Origin: a virus
IMG/VR virus record: IMGVR_UViG_3300020183_000135
Location: 1-47,165 of that record
Direction: 5' to 3' (one strand)
DNA length: 47,165 bases
The notes below the pieces were generated by a model. It was not told the origin of the DNA and did no database searches. It saw nothing but the letters and a program-made list of their open reading frames with translations. The position numbers and the translations under genes were made by a program. Numbering within the stretch: the first letter of the stretch is position 1; each line of letters opens with the position of its first letter. Of this stretch, positions 15,820 through 24,601 are shown piece after piece.

Positions 15820-18800
15820 TGAATTCAAAAACAGTTAGTTTAGGGATAGACAAGATAAAAAAAATATACCACGTATCTGACGTTCACGTTAGGAACTTTA
15901 AGCGTCATCAAGAGTACAGGAGAGTTTTCAAAACTCTTCACGACTACGTAGTAAACGATGGGGAGAAAGATAGCGTAGTAATAATTACTGGAGACATAGT
16001 ACACTCTAAAACTGACGTGACTCCTGAATTGATTCAAGAGGTTCAAGACTTTTTGAAGTTGCTGTCGTCTACTCACCAAGTAATAATAACCGCTGGAAAT
16101 CACGATGCCAACTTAAATAATTCTGATAGACTCGATACTCTCACTCCCATAGTCAACGCAATAAACAGCGATAGCATACACTACTTAAAAGACGGAGGAG
16201 TTTACGAGTTCGGTGGAATTATTTTTACAGTTTGGTCTGTGTTTGACGATCCAAAAGCTTACGTAAAGGCGAACCAAATAAACGCTCCAATAAAAATAGC
16301 CACGTATCACGGAGCAGTCACAAATGCGGTGACAGAGATGGGATTCAAACTCACTCACGAAAGAATATCGGTATCTGATTTTGAAGGATACGACTTAGTT
16401 CTTTTAGGAGACATCCACAAGCTTCAGTACTTAAACGATAATAAAACTATAGCCTACCCGGGTTCTTTAATCCAGCAGTCTCACGGAGAAGGTTTGAATC
16501 ATGGTATCTTAGTTTGGGACATAGAAAGTAAAACTAGTGAATTCGTTAAGATACGAAACAACACTTGCTACTTTACGCTCTACGTAGAAAACGGAAACTA
16601 CGAAATACCAGTCGAGATAAATGGTTACGAAAGAGTATACCTAAGAATAAGACATAGGAACACTCAGCCGTCTCAATTAAAAAACATAGTGGCGCAGTTA
16701 AAAGCGCACTACGAAGTTGTCGAGGTCTCTTACCAGTACATTCAAAAAGATTCCGAGGAGGGACAGCAGCAAAGCAAAAGGCTTTCTTCCATAGACACTA
16801 GGGAAGTAGAGTACCAAAATAAAATAATAAGAGAATACTTACAGCAAAAATATAAGTTAACAGATTCAGAAATATTCTCGGTTTTAGAAATAAACAGGAG
16901 CGTCAATAAATCCACAGATAAATCAGAATTCTGTAGGAACTGCGTTTGGATACCAAAGAGATTCAAATTCGATAATATGTTTAGTTACGGTAAGGGAAAT
17001 TACGTAGACTTTACCGCTATGGAGGGCACTTACGGACTCTTCGCTGCTAACGCTTCTGGAAAGTCCACGCTTTTAGACTCTATAACTTACTGCTTGTTCG
17101 ATAAGTGCCCCAAAACGAATAGGGGCTCTCAGGTCATAAACAATCAATCGGACACATTTTCTTGTACGCTAACGTTCGAAATGAGCTCCCAAGAGTACGT
17201 AATCAGCAGGTCAGCTATTAGGCAAAAGAACGGCAACGTTAGGGTCGAAGTCGACTTTTATACAATAGATAATCACGGCAACAAAGTTTCGCTCAACGGT
17301 AAAGAGAGAAGCGACACTAACGCTAACATAAGAAAAGTAGTTGGTAGCTACGAAGATTTCGTACTCACAACTTTGTCAACCCAAAGCGGTGGATCTGGTT
17401 TCATCGACATGAACCAAAAGGATAGAAAAGATCTGTTGTGCCAATTCCTAGATATAAATGTTTTTGAGGAGTTGTATTCGATCGCAAACAACGAACAAAG
17501 GGACTTGTCTGTGTTGATAAGGGAACACAATAAAAAAAACTATCAAGAGTGTTTGTTAGAAGTCGAGCAAAAAATAAAAAGCGAAGGAAAGCAAATACAA
17601 AAGTTAAAAGAAGATAAAGATTCCCTAGAAAATTCGATATCCAAAGAAACGGAAGAAATGTTAGAACTAAGCTCAAAGCTTTTTAATAGTACTAATGAAG
17701 ATTGCGACATAGGGGAACTAATAAAAAACAAACAGCTTCAAGAAGAATCCATAGAGAAGTTAAAAAATACGCTCCAAATACTCAAAGCAGAGTATAGAAA
17801 ATTAGAAGAACAAAGGGACGATTTAACTTCATTACTCGAATCTTACCCTTCAGACGAACAAGTGAGCATTGGCTTGTCCGCTTTGGATGGTTTTTTGCAA
17901 AAGCACTCTCAAATAACCATCGAACTGACGAAAACAAAAACAGAACTTAAGTCCAAAAAAGAAAAGCTAGACAAGCTAAAAGACTTGAAGTATGACCCCA
18001 ATTGCTCTTACTGCATGAATAACGTGTTTGTAAAAGACGCAATAGAAACAAGTTCCAGTTTTTCTCAAAACTTAGAAGACTTGAAAGAAAAGATGTTGAT
18101 TTTGGAATCTGCAAATCAGGAATTGAGCGGATCTATGTCTTTCAAAAGCATACGCGACAACAAAAGCAACACAGTAAAAGAAATATCCGCGCTACAAAAT
18201 AAACTTGGTGCTTGTTTTCCCAACATAACGAATGCAGAAGGCGAAATAAAAGGGCAAGAGTTGGTGTTGTCTAATATAAACGAAAAAATAAAATCCTACA
18301 ACGATCACAGGCAAGCTGTAGAAGCTAACAAGATTCTAAAAAAATCTATAGAAGAAGCGAAAGATAGGGTAAGCAAACTAAAAAACACGCTCTCTAAAGT
18401 ATCAGAGAAGATAAGCACCACTCAAGTCGAGGTAAAGGTACTAGAAGCAGAAAAAAATAGGTGTAAAAACTCCATAGAAGAGCTAAAAAATTTGGAAATA
18501 AAAAACAAAAGTTACCAACACTACCTTAACGCAGTTCACAGAGACGGGGTGCCTCACAACATAGTGTCTAACACGCTACCCAAGATAGAAGAAAGGGTCA
18601 ACGACGTGCTTTCTCAATTGGTAGATTTTAGGGTTGTGATGGAATCCGACGATAAGAACGTCAATGGGTACATAGCTTACGAGGAAGACAGATTTTGGCC
18701 GATTGAATTAACGTCTGGAATGGAAAAGTTCGTATCTTCCCTAGCCATACGCAACGCTTTAATTAGCGTGTCGAGCCTCCCGAGACCAAATTTCATAGCG

Positions 18801-18983
18801 ATAGACGAGGGTTTTGGAACTTTGGATAGAAACAACGTAGGGACAATACCACTGTTCTTTGACTTCTTAAAAACTCAATTCAAGTTTGTCATAATCGTGT
18901 CTCACATTGAAACTATGAGGGATAATGTTGACAGTCACATAGAGATACACAAAGTCAACGGAAGATCAAGGGTTCAGTACTGA
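15819..18983 (+). CDS. Fused SbcD-SbcC (T4 gp47-gp46) recombination nuclease
   Basis: One 1054-residue chain holds both subunits that T4 encodes separately. Residues about 10-380 are an Mre11/SbcD-type calcineurin-like phosphoesterase: 'HVSDVHVR', 'ITGDIVHS', 'AGNHDAN' (about 92) and 'LLGDIHK' (about 196). From about 390 on is a Rad50/SbcC ATPase: Walker A 'AANASGKST' (about 410), a long coiled coil, a zinc hook CSYC (about 728), signature 'LTSGMEKF' and Walker B 'FIAIDEGFGTLD' (about 990). It should resect DNA ends for recombination-dependent replication. The first Gly of the usual GxxGxGKS loop is Ala here. The frame could be extended one codon to TTG, but ATG at 15819, overlapping the primase stop, is the natural start. 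Confidence 0.92.
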   Translation: MNSKTVSLGIDKIKKIYHVSDVHVRNFKRHQEYRRVFKTLHDYVVNDGEKDSVVIITGDIVHSKTDVTPELIQEVQDFLKLLSSTHQVIITAGNHDANLNNSDRLDTLTPIVNAINSDSIHYLKDGGVYEFGGIIFTVWSVFDDPKAYVKANQINAPIKIATYHGAVTNAVTEMGFKLTHERISVSDFEGYDLVLLGDIHKLQYLNDNKTIAYPGSLIQQSHGEGLNHGILVWDIESKTSEFVKIRNNTCYFTLYVENGNYEIPVEINGYERVYLRIRHRNTQPSQLKNIVAQLKAHYEVVEVSYQYIQKDSEEGQQQSKRLSSIDTREVEYQNKIIREYLQQKYKLTDSEIFSVLEINRSVNKSTDKSEFCRNCVWIPKRFKFDNMFSYGKGNYVDFTAMEGTYGLFAANASGKSTLLDSITYCLFDKCPKTNRGSQVINNQSDTFSCTLTFEMSSQEYVISRSAIRQKNGNVRVEVDFYTIDNHGNKVSLNGKERSDTNANIRKVVGSYEDFVLTTLSTQSGGSGFIDMNQKDRKDLLCQFLDINVFEELYSIANNEQRDLSVLIREHNKKNYQECLLEVEQKIKSEGKQIQKLKEDKDSLENSISKETEEMLELSSKLFNSTNEDCDIGELIKNKQLQEESIEKLKNTLQILKAEYRKLEEQRDDLTSLLESYPSDEQVSIGLSALDGFLQKHSQITIELTKTKTELKSKKEKLDKLKDLKYDPNCSYCMNNVFVKDAIETSSSFSQNLEDLKEKMLILESANQELSGSMSFKSIRDNKSNTVKEISALQNKLGACFPNITNAEGEIKGQELVLSNINEKIKSYNDHRQAVEANKILKKSIEEAKDRVSKLKNTLSKVSEKISTTQVEVKVLEAEKNRCKNSIEELKNLEIKNKSYQHYLNAVHRDGVPHNIVSNTLPKIEERVNDVLSQLVDFRVVMESDDKNVNGYIAYEEDRFWPIELTSGMEKFVSSLAIRNALISVSSLPRPNFIAIDEGFGTLDRNNVGTIPLFFDFLKTQFKFVIIVSHIETMRDNVDSHIEIHKVNGRSRVQY

Positions 18984-18990
18984 TATAAGC

Positions 18991-18998
18991 ATATTTAT
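18991..18998 (+). promoter_or_regulatory. Late-promoter-like ATATTTAT box
   Basis: ATATTTAT lies four nt before the ATG at 19003, directly after the recombination nuclease stop. It may separate an early replication unit from a late unit. Inferred from recurrence. Confidence 0.45.
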
Positions 18999-19002
18999 TG
19001 GT

Positions 19003-20688
19003 ATGGTAAAAAAAGTCATAGCGATATACCCAGGACGTTTTCAACCTTTTGGGAGACACCACCATGACGCTTTTAGATGGTTAGCAAGCAAATTTGGAAA
19101 AGAAAATACGTTTATAGCAACTTCTGGAAAAGTAGATCCTCCAAAGAGTCCACTGAGCTTCGAAGAGAAAAAACAAGTCATATCCAAATACGGAATAGGA
19201 GATATGTTGGTGTTAGTAAAAAACCCGTATAAAGCTGAAGAGATAACGCAAAGATTCGATCCAAAGGACACAGCATTAGTGTTTATGGTTGGAGAGAAGG
19301 ACATGCAAGAGGATCCAAGGTTCAAGATAGGATTGAAAAAAGACGGTACCCCAGGATACTTTCAAAGGTACGTGGATCCCAAAAACATGCAGGGATTTGA
19401 CAAGCACGGATACTTAGTGGTTGCACCTCACGTGTCTTACGAAATACCTGGAATAGGGGGAATGAGCGGAACCAATATACGCAGAGCATTATCGAATCCA
19501 AAATCTACAAAAGAACAGTTCGAAGGAATATTCGGTTGGTACGATCCGAAAATAGAAAAGATGCTCAAAAGTAAGTTCTCACAGAAAAACGAATCACTAG
19601 CTTCCATTTTAGAAAACAAAGCAATGTCCAGGCTAGTGTTACTTGAATTGCTTTTAGAGGGAGGGGCCGCAGGCCACATGGCCCATCCATTCGATATACC
19701 GAAGGTGAAAACAGGAAAAGATTTGATATCGATTTTCGATAACACCGCTAAGTTCTTTGAAAAAAACGAAGCACCCGTAAAAATAGACGGCATAAACAGT
19801 TCCATAAGATTAGTTAATTTAGACGGAAAACAACAATTCGTGTTGGATAGGGGATCTAACAAATCGCTAGACGTCAAGGGTGTGACTTCAAAAGATCTAA
19901 TAGACAGGTTTGGAGAGGGTCACGGTATGACTAGGATAGGGGCTCAAGTGTTGAAGATATTCAACGAAGCTCTTCCTTCTATAAAAAAGGATCTCGATAA
20001 GTTGGGAATGACTAAGAATCCCAATATGATGCTTAATATAGAGTACGTAGAGGGTCAGTCAAACGTACAAAAGTACGATAAAAACTTTTTAGTTATACAC
20101 AACGTTTTGGAGATGCGACAAGTGACTCCCAAAAGGAGGCAATCTGAAGAAGTATCGTATTCTAAAGACGCCTTGCAGGACCTAATAAATAACTTAGCGC
20201 CTATCGCAAAAAAATACGATTTTGAAGTGTTTAACGTGATACCTGCCAAGTTAAAATCCGAAGTCAGTTTCTCCAATGCTTTATCCAAATCTTACACTGT
20301 AAAAATCAACGACAAGCAATCTGAGACAAAAACTTTACAGGCTTGGTTGGATCAAGCAGAGAATACCAAAGGACAAAAGCTTAAGCTTAAAGACGGTAAA
20401 ACAGTAGACGCTTTAAGTAAGCAAGTGTTCCTCTGGATAGACAAGGGTAACTCAGTAGAGGAGCTCGTAGCAGATTCGAAAGACGTTAAATTAGCCATAG
20501 ATTCTTTCGTAATATACCTTGCAACTATAAAATTGGGAGATATTTTACTTGGTTCCATGACATCCCCATTGGGAGACGTAAACGAGCAAGAAGGCGTAGT
20601 GGTTAGAAACAAAAGCGTGTATAGTGCTCCTTACAAAATAACTGGGTCTTTTATAATTAAAGGATTAGAATCATCATTTCAAAAATAA
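19003..20688 (+). CDS. Nucleotidyltransferase (NadM-like) fused to a polynucleotide-ligase-like domain
   Basis: A 561-residue, two-domain protein. Residues about 1-200 are an HxGH-type adenylyl/cytidylyltransferase: 'YPGRFQPF' (9-16) and 'MSGTNIRRAL' (about 153-162). The canonical HxGH is degenerate (GRHHHD). A linker then has a leucine-rich 'SRLVLLELLLEGG'. From about 222 comes a ligase-family domain with motif I 'VKIDGINSSIRL' (KxDG, about 259), 'LNIEYVEGQ' (about 346) and 'EQEGVVVRN' (about 527). The second domain probably seals nucleic-acid breaks through a lysyl-AMP intermediate, for instance RNA repair. The linker resembles (L/I)xE prohead-cleavage sites, so gp21 could free the ligase as packaged cargo. 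Domain calls are solid; the biological role is inferred. Confidence 0.8.
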   Translation: MVKKVIAIYPGRFQPFGRHHHDAFRWLASKFGKENTFIATSGKVDPPKSPLSFEEKKQVISKYGIGDMLVLVKNPYKAEEITQRFDPKDTALVFMVGEKDMQEDPRFKIGLKKDGTPGYFQRYVDPKNMQGFDKHGYLVVAPHVSYEIPGIGGMSGTNIRRALSNPKSTKEQFEGIFGWYDPKIEKMLKSKFSQKNESLASILENKAMSRLVLLELLLEGGAAGHMAHPFDIPKVKTGKDLISIFDNTAKFFEKNEAPVKIDGINSSIRLVNLDGKQQFVLDRGSNKSLDVKGVTSKDLIDRFGEGHGMTRIGAQVLKIFNEALPSIKKDLDKLGMTKNPNMMLNIEYVEGQSNVQKYDKNFLVIHNVLEMRQVTPKRRQSEEVSYSKDALQDLINNLAPIAKKYDFEVFNVIPAKLKSEVSFSNALSKSYTVKINDKQSETKTLQAWLDQAENTKGQKLKLKDGKTVDALSKQVFLWIDKGNSVEELVADSKDVKLAIDSFVIYLATIKLGDILLGSMTSPLGDVNEQEGVVVRNKSVYSAPYKITGSFIIKGLESSFQK

Positions 20689-20689
20689 A

Positions 20690-21076
20690 ATGGTACCCAA
20701 TAAAGCAAGAATATTAGTGGATTTCGTAGATTTCTGCTGTCAAGCGTTACAAATATCTCAAAAACCCAGAGTATTTGTGACAGAAAACAACGAATGGACT
20801 TACGCTAGACACTCATTCGGAGAATACAACGCAAGCATTCCAAGCATCAAAGTATACGTAAAAAATAGGCACATAGCCGATGTGCTTAGAACTCTCGCTC
20901 ACGAATTAGTGCATCACCGCCAAAGCGAACTCGGAATGATAAAAACGGGATCTGGTGAAACAGGATCAGATATAGAAAACCGAGCGAACTCTATAGCTGG
21001 AGTATTGATGAGGGAGTACGGAGCGATGTACAAGATGATATACGAAAGCAAACAAAGAAAGGGCCAAAAAATTTGA
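20690..21076 (+). CDS. Zinc metallopeptidase-like protein (HExxH)
   Basis: A 128-residue protein with the zinc-binding motif in 'LAHELVHHRQ' (about residues 71-80): two His ligands and the catalytic Glu. A downstream 'IENRANSIAGVLMREYG' helix could supply the third ligand (Glu). The layout is like minimal SprT/ImmA-type peptidases. It begins one base after the stop of the ligase fusion, so it is co-translated. Small proteins of this kind are common in marine T4-like phages near the packaging genes. Substrate unknown; a virion-maturation or host-targeting role is possible. Confidence 0.75.
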   Translation: MVPNKARILVDFVDFCCQALQISQKPRVFVTENNEWTYARHSFGEYNASIPSIKVYVKNRHIADVLRTLAHELVHHRQSELGMIKTGSGETGSDIENRANSIAGVLMREYGAMYKMIYESKQRKGQKI

Positions 21077-21112
21077 AAAAATTTATATAGAAACAAATAA
21101 TAAATCGCAGTT

Positions 21113-21682
21113 ATGTTACCAAAGGAGTCTACGTTAAAAAAAGAGTTTTCGAAAAGGGACGTCCAAAGAATGAGGAACCTCATTACTGGTAATAGCGGAA
21201 ACGCTACTCAATCGCAAATTGGTTGGGAAAAACACAAGCAAGACTACAAAGAGGGAGACGTTTGGGAAGAGTTAGGAAAGACTTGGACCATAAAAAAAGG
21301 AATAAAACAAACAGTAACTAAGTTAGATACGATAAAGAAACTTGCTATTCTGCCTTTGTGTTGTCCAAGTTGTAATAAACCCATGAAAGTCAACGAATTC
21401 AATAAGAGCGCGTACAGAGCCAAAGGCGTTTGTTTCGACTGTGTGATCAAGCAAGAAGACGAATTAAAAATAAAAGGCAATTACGAGGAAGTACTCCAAG
21501 AAAGGATGAAAGCCGATACGCTAGCTATGTCGGAAGATTTAGAAAAAGCATTGGACGCTTGGTATCACGCAAAAGAAAACTTTGTAAACGAACAGGGAGA
21601 CGTAGAAAACTGGCTGGGAGGAGACAAGGCGAAAATGTACGAAGAGGCCAAAAAGGAATTGAGTAAGATAAAAAACTCATGA
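21113..21682 (+). CDS. Zinc-ribbon protein of unknown function
   Basis: A 189-residue protein. A central four-cysteine zinc ribbon (CPSC at about residues 84-87 and CFDC at about 107-110) follows a conserved-looking 'GWEKHKQDYKEGDVWEELGK' block. The C-terminus is helical. The fold suggests nucleic-acid or protein binding. It sits between the metallopeptidase and the DUF3008 protein in the cluster of probable virion-associated small proteins. There is a short A+T-rich gap before it but no clear late box. Family not recognised. Confidence 0.7.
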   Translation: MLPKESTLKKEFSKRDVQRMRNLITGNSGNATQSQIGWEKHKQDYKEGDVWEELGKTWTIKKGIKQTVTKLDTIKKLAILPLCCPSCNKPMKVNEFNKSAYRAKGVCFDCVIKQEDELKIKGNYEEVLQERMKADTLAMSEDLEKALDAWYHAKENFVNEQGDVENWLGGDKAKMYEEAKKELSKIKNS

Positions 21683-21689
21683 TATTTAT
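21682..21689 (+). promoter_or_regulatory. Late-promoter-like ATATTTAT box
   Basis: ATATTTAT ends 17 nt before the ATG of the DUF3008 gene and touches the upstream stop codon (TGA 21680-21682). Inferred promoter. Confidence 0.45.
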
Positions 21690-21706
21690 TACCAAACTTA
21701 GTACAA

Positions 21707-22597
21707 ATGCCCGCGGTAAGTCAAGCGCAACAAAAATTGATGGGTGCTGCTTTAGCAGTCAAAAGAGGCGCAAAGCCCATAAGCAAAAAAGTGGCTGATA
21801 TAGCAAAGTCTATATCTACAAAAGATCTCAAAAAATACGCAGGTACCAAACACAAGGGACTGCCCGAGAAAGTAAAAAAAGAAGGCGTAACAGAAATGTA
21901 CGCTGTACAAAACCCGTACTCGGGTTGCCAGCCACAGGACCTAGTGACTCCGTTCAACCCAGTTCACGGAGTGCCTCACGACGTGATGAGTCCGGACGTG
22001 GTTCACAGCGTGCATCCCGATATGGAAACTGCTACAGCAATTGCAGAAGCCCTCTGTAGCGAAATGATACAGTACGAAGGCGTGTTAGAAGAGAAGAAAG
22101 GATCCGTTATAAAGAAGCTTCACACTGCCATCAACAAGCTCGAAAAGCAGAGAAATGAAATAATGAAGCAGGTGATGGACGATCCAAAAAAATCCAGCGA
22201 TCACAAAGAAAAAATAGCTCACATAACGAATAAGTTAGTCGATCTCTTATCCAAACTCGAGAGCGTTAGCAAGTCTCAGAAGGAAAAAGAAGAGAGCTCT
22301 AAAGAAGATAAAAGCGAAGTAAAAGAATCTATTGTTTTAGAAAACTACGAAGCTCATTATTCTGACGGAATTAGACAAATGAAAAAATTTAAACTTCCTA
22401 AAGATGCATTAAACTTTGCTAAGCAACTGATAAACACAAACAAAAATCTAAAACACATTGAGGTGTTTAAGGCTGGTCCTTCGTTCCATTCCACTGCTGA
22501 TGAAAGTTCTTTAATGTCTTGGCGGGGAGACGGTTCTTATTACGACAATTTATCTAAGAAAAAACCCGAGTTATTAAAAAAGAAAATGTCGATTTAA
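21707..22597 (+). CDS. DUF3008 protein with C-terminal extra module
   Basis: A 296-residue protein. Residues 1-60 match the DUF3008 pattern common in tailed phages: 'SQAQQKLMGAALAVKRG' then 'STKDLKKYAGTKHKGLPEKV'. A middle section has two His/Pro-rich stretches and a Lys/Glu coiled coil. The last about 90 residues follow the leader-like 'KESIVLENYEAHYSDG' and form a separate module, roughly residues 210-296. By eye that module's DNA is more A+T-rich with different codon choices. The 'IVLE' fits the (L/I)xE prohead-protease consensus, so the tail may be released cargo. Function of both parts unknown; structural or packaged protein inferred. Confidence 0.75.
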   Translation: MPAVSQAQQKLMGAALAVKRGAKPISKKVADIAKSISTKDLKKYAGTKHKGLPEKVKKEGVTEMYAVQNPYSGCQPQDLVTPFNPVHGVPHDVMSPDVVHSVHPDMETATAIAEALCSEMIQYEGVLEEKKGSVIKKLHTAINKLEKQRNEIMKQVMDDPKKSSDHKEKIAHITNKLVDLLSKLESVSKSQKEKEESSKEDKSEVKESIVLENYEAHYSDGIRQMKKFKLPKDALNFAKQLINTNKNLKHIEVFKAGPSFHSTADESSLMSWRGDGSYYDNLSKKKPELLKKKMSI

Positions 22598-22615
22598 TAA
22601 CTATAAAACATTATT

Positions 22616-22987
22616 ATGAATCAGATGGGATTACTGATTGGGACTCTGATGCAGTCTAGAAATCAAGCTCACATATACCACCTCCAAGTCACAGGACCCG
22701 GTAGTCACGCAGCTCACTTAGCTTTGCAAGCTTACTACGATGGAATTGTTCCCCTGATCGATGGGTTGGTGGAATCCTACCAAGGTAAGTACGGTATTCT
22801 CACTGGATACGCGATGGGAGCTAGTTTAAGAGAGGACGGTAACTTCGTCGCCTACTTCGAAGCGCTTTGCATGTTCGTAGAAAAAACCAGACAGAGTGTG
22901 CCTCAAGACAGCTATATCGCAAATCAGATAGATACTGTAGTAGAGCTCATGAACTCGACCAAGTATAAATTGAAATTCTTAAGCTAA
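22616..22987 (+). CDS. Ferritin-like helical protein (DUF5856-like)
   Basis: A 123-residue, all-helical protein. It has 'SRNQAHIYHLQVTGPGSHAA' then 'LQAYYDGIVPLIDGLVESYQG', a Dps/ferritin-like four-helix pattern that I associate with the phage family DUF5856. The conserved His and Glu/Asp positions (the two His in the first helix, D and E in the second) could bind metal, but a full ferroxidase site is not evident. Its TAA overlaps the next ATG. Role unknown. Confidence 0.65.
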   Translation: MNQMGLLIGTLMQSRNQAHIYHLQVTGPGSHAAHLALQAYYDGIVPLIDGLVESYQGKYGILTGYAMGASLREDGNFVAYFEALCMFVEKTRQSVPQDSYIANQIDTVVELMNSTKYKLKFLS

Positions 22988-23319
22988 TGGAAAACGTCCA
23001 CGAGTTGAACGAAGGAGAATTCTGTCCGCAGTGTTTGGCGGAGTACATCAAGAAGCACTGGAACGTTCTCCTGGAAGCTGAATACAAGGGTAGAAAGGTT
23101 CAACTTGGGAAACCATTTATGACTCCCGACGGACCCAAGAAGAGAGCGGTATATGTGAAGAACGACAAGGGGAACGTGGTCAAAGTAAACTTCGGTCAAA
23201 AGGGCGTGAAGATAAAAAAGAACATCCCTGCAAGGAGGAAGAGTTTTAGAGCAAGACACCGGTGCGATAATCCTGGACCTCGGTGGCGCGCAAGATACTG
23301 GAGTTGTAAGTTCTGGTAA
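22987..23319 (+). CDS. Cys-rich basic phage protein
   Basis: A 110-residue protein. The N-terminus has a CPQC pair. The C-terminal half is a highly basic block with 'RRKSFRARHRCDNP' and a final 'RARYWSCKFW'. This block recurs, in my recollection, in small proteins of marine T4-like phages and some giant viruses. Two Cys pairs suggest zinc binding, and the strong positive charge suggests nucleic-acid contact inside the head. Translation is coupled to the upstream ferritin-like gene (TAATG). No defined function. Confidence 0.7.
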   Translation: MENVHELNEGEFCPQCLAEYIKKHWNVLLEAEYKGRKVQLGKPFMTPDGPKKRAVYVKNDKGNVVKVNFGQKGVKIKKNIPARRKSFRARHRCDNPGPRWRARYWSCKFW

Positions 23320-23330
23320 AAAATAATAAC

Positions 23331-23663
23331 ATGATAATTCTAATAAACCTATTGAAAGAGCATTTGCGGGAGACTTGTTGGGACGGATACAAGCAAATTG
23401 GTATGAAGAAGAAGGGAGATAAGTTAGTTCCCAATTGCGTTAGGGTCAGCGAAGTAAAGAAAAAGATAAAGAAAGCTTACCTAACAAGAGACGCTAAAGC
23501 GATGAAGAAAGAGATAGATAGAGTGTCCAAACTCAGCGACGACGATCCTTCTGCGTACGATAAGTGGGACGCTGACTATGCTGATAAGGGTAAAACTAAG
23601 AAATACAAGACGAAAAAGTCCAAAGCGACTACTGCCTACGAAAAGAGATTCGGTAAACAATAA
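23331..23663 (+). CDS. Small basic phage protein with CWDGY motif
   Basis: A 110-residue protein. A leucine-rich start (MIILINLLKEHLRE) has LKE and LRE sites, like a prohead-targeting leader. Then comes 'CWDGYKQIGMKKKGDKLVPN', a motif widespread in T4-like phage small proteins. The C-terminus is Lys/Tyr-rich ('KYKTKKSKATTAYEKRFG'), similar to DUF5872-type tails. After leader cleavage the product would be a compact basic, DNA-binding-like peptide. Function not known. Confidence 0.7.
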   Translation: MIILINLLKEHLRETCWDGYKQIGMKKKGDKLVPNCVRVSEVKKKIKKAYLTRDAKAMKKEIDRVSKLSDDDPSAYDKWDADYADKGKTKKYKTKKSKATTAYEKRFGKQ

Positions 23664-23672
23664 GAAAATACT

Positions 23673-23951
23673 ATGAAGTTACACGAACTACTACATCAAT
23701 TATTTGAAGAAAGGCTAAATTTTCATCACTCGAATGCGCCTGACGCTAAGGGTAAGTTCAAAGAGCTTCCTGCTGAAAAGTTGGCTAACTGGTTAATTAG
23801 GACAAGAAAAGGTAATATGAGTAAAATTACTGGCGCATTAAATCAACAGGCTAACTTTAATCGTAAAGATGATCCTGCATACGCTAGAAAAATGGATAGA
23901 ACTCGTGAAATAGTTAAACGTAAACTCGATAAAAAAAAGAATGAAAAATGA
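23673..23951 (+). CDS. Small basic protein with (L/I)xE-ended leader
   Basis: A 92-residue basic protein. The first 13 residues (MKLHELLHQLFEE) form an amphipathic leucine-rich leader ending in LFE. The rest, 'LPAEKLANWLIRTRKGNMSK' onward, is helical and Lys/Arg-rich. By eye its codons are more A+T-rich than those of its neighbours. It overlaps the next gene by four nt (ATGA). Family not recognised; packaged internal protein is a plausible reading. Confidence 0.65.
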   Translation: MKLHELLHQLFEERLNFHHSNAPDAKGKFKELPAEKLANWLIRTRKGNMSKITGALNQQANFNRKDDPAYARKMDRTREIVKRKLDKKKNEK

Positions 23952-24217
23952 TAAAACTTCTTGATATACTATTAGAGTACGATGCAAACGTAGAGAAAGC
24001 GTTAGCGAACAAGGCTAAAGCGACAGGCATATCCAAGAGCGTGCTTAAATCCGTGTACGCCAAGGGTTTAGCAGCTTGGAAAAAGGGCCATAGGCCAGGT
24101 GTCGCGCAACACCAGTGGGCTATGGGTAGAGTCAACAGCTTCGTAACGGGTAAGGGCGGCGCTAGGAAAGCGGACGCCGCGTTGTGGAAAAGAGCAAAGA
24201 AAAGTAAAAAGAAATAA
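23948..24217 (+). CDS. DUF5824-like small protein
   Basis: An 89-residue basic protein. It has an N-terminal leader 'MIKLLDILLEYD' ending in LLE. The following 'AAWKKGHRPGVAQHQWAM' and 'RVNSFVTGKGGARKADAALW' match the DUF5824 pattern found in many large phages and some giant viruses. The two His and the Gly-rich turn are the conserved points. Its role is not established. It lies in the run of leader-bearing small proteins and overlaps its upstream neighbour by four nt. Confidence 0.7.
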   Translation: MIKLLDILLEYDANVEKALANKAKATGISKSVLKSVYAKGLAAWKKGHRPGVAQHQWAMGRVNSFVTGKGGARKADAALWKRAKKSKKK

Positions 24218-24218
24218 A

Positions 24219-24584
24219 ATGAAAAAAGTGAACCTTCCTGGCAACCAAGAAAAAATAGACGTTGCAGAACCAAAGGGTAAAATAACAGCTGCTGACTTCA
24301 AGAAACTCAGATCTATGAAAGAGGGCGGGGATCACGAAGTCGCTATGGCGATGTCGAGCCTCAAAGAGATAGTAGAAGCAGCTCAAGAGCTGATGTCTAA
24401 GTTGGGAGGACAGGAAAGAAACATCCCAGGTTGGATCCAGGATCACATCACCAACGCTGAGAACTTCATAGTGCAAGCTTCCCAGGGTTTTCACGAGGTG
24501 CACGGGGACGATCACGAAGATATGTCTTTGATAAAAATGATGCAAGAGTTAGAAGACGCTGTTACCACTCCAAAAAGCCGTTGA
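24219..24584 (+). CDS. Small conserved T4-like phage protein, unknown
   Basis: A 121-residue acidic/helical protein. It has 'AADFKKLRSMK', then 'IPGWIQDHITNAENFIVQAS' and a His/Asp-rich 'GFHEVHGDDHEDMSL'. The 'PGWIQDHITNAENFI' helix recurs in marine T4-like phages as a small standalone protein. The His/Asp cluster might bind metal. It starts one base after the previous stop and its end is overlapped by the next reading frame. Function unknown. Confidence 0.65.
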   Translation: MKKVNLPGNQEKIDVAEPKGKITAADFKKLRSMKEGGDHEVAMAMSSLKEIVEAAQELMSKLGGQERNIPGWIQDHITNAENFIVQASQGFHEVHGDDHEDMSLIKMMQELEDAVTTPKSR

Positions 24585-24601
24585 AGGATAACATTAAAAA
24601 G

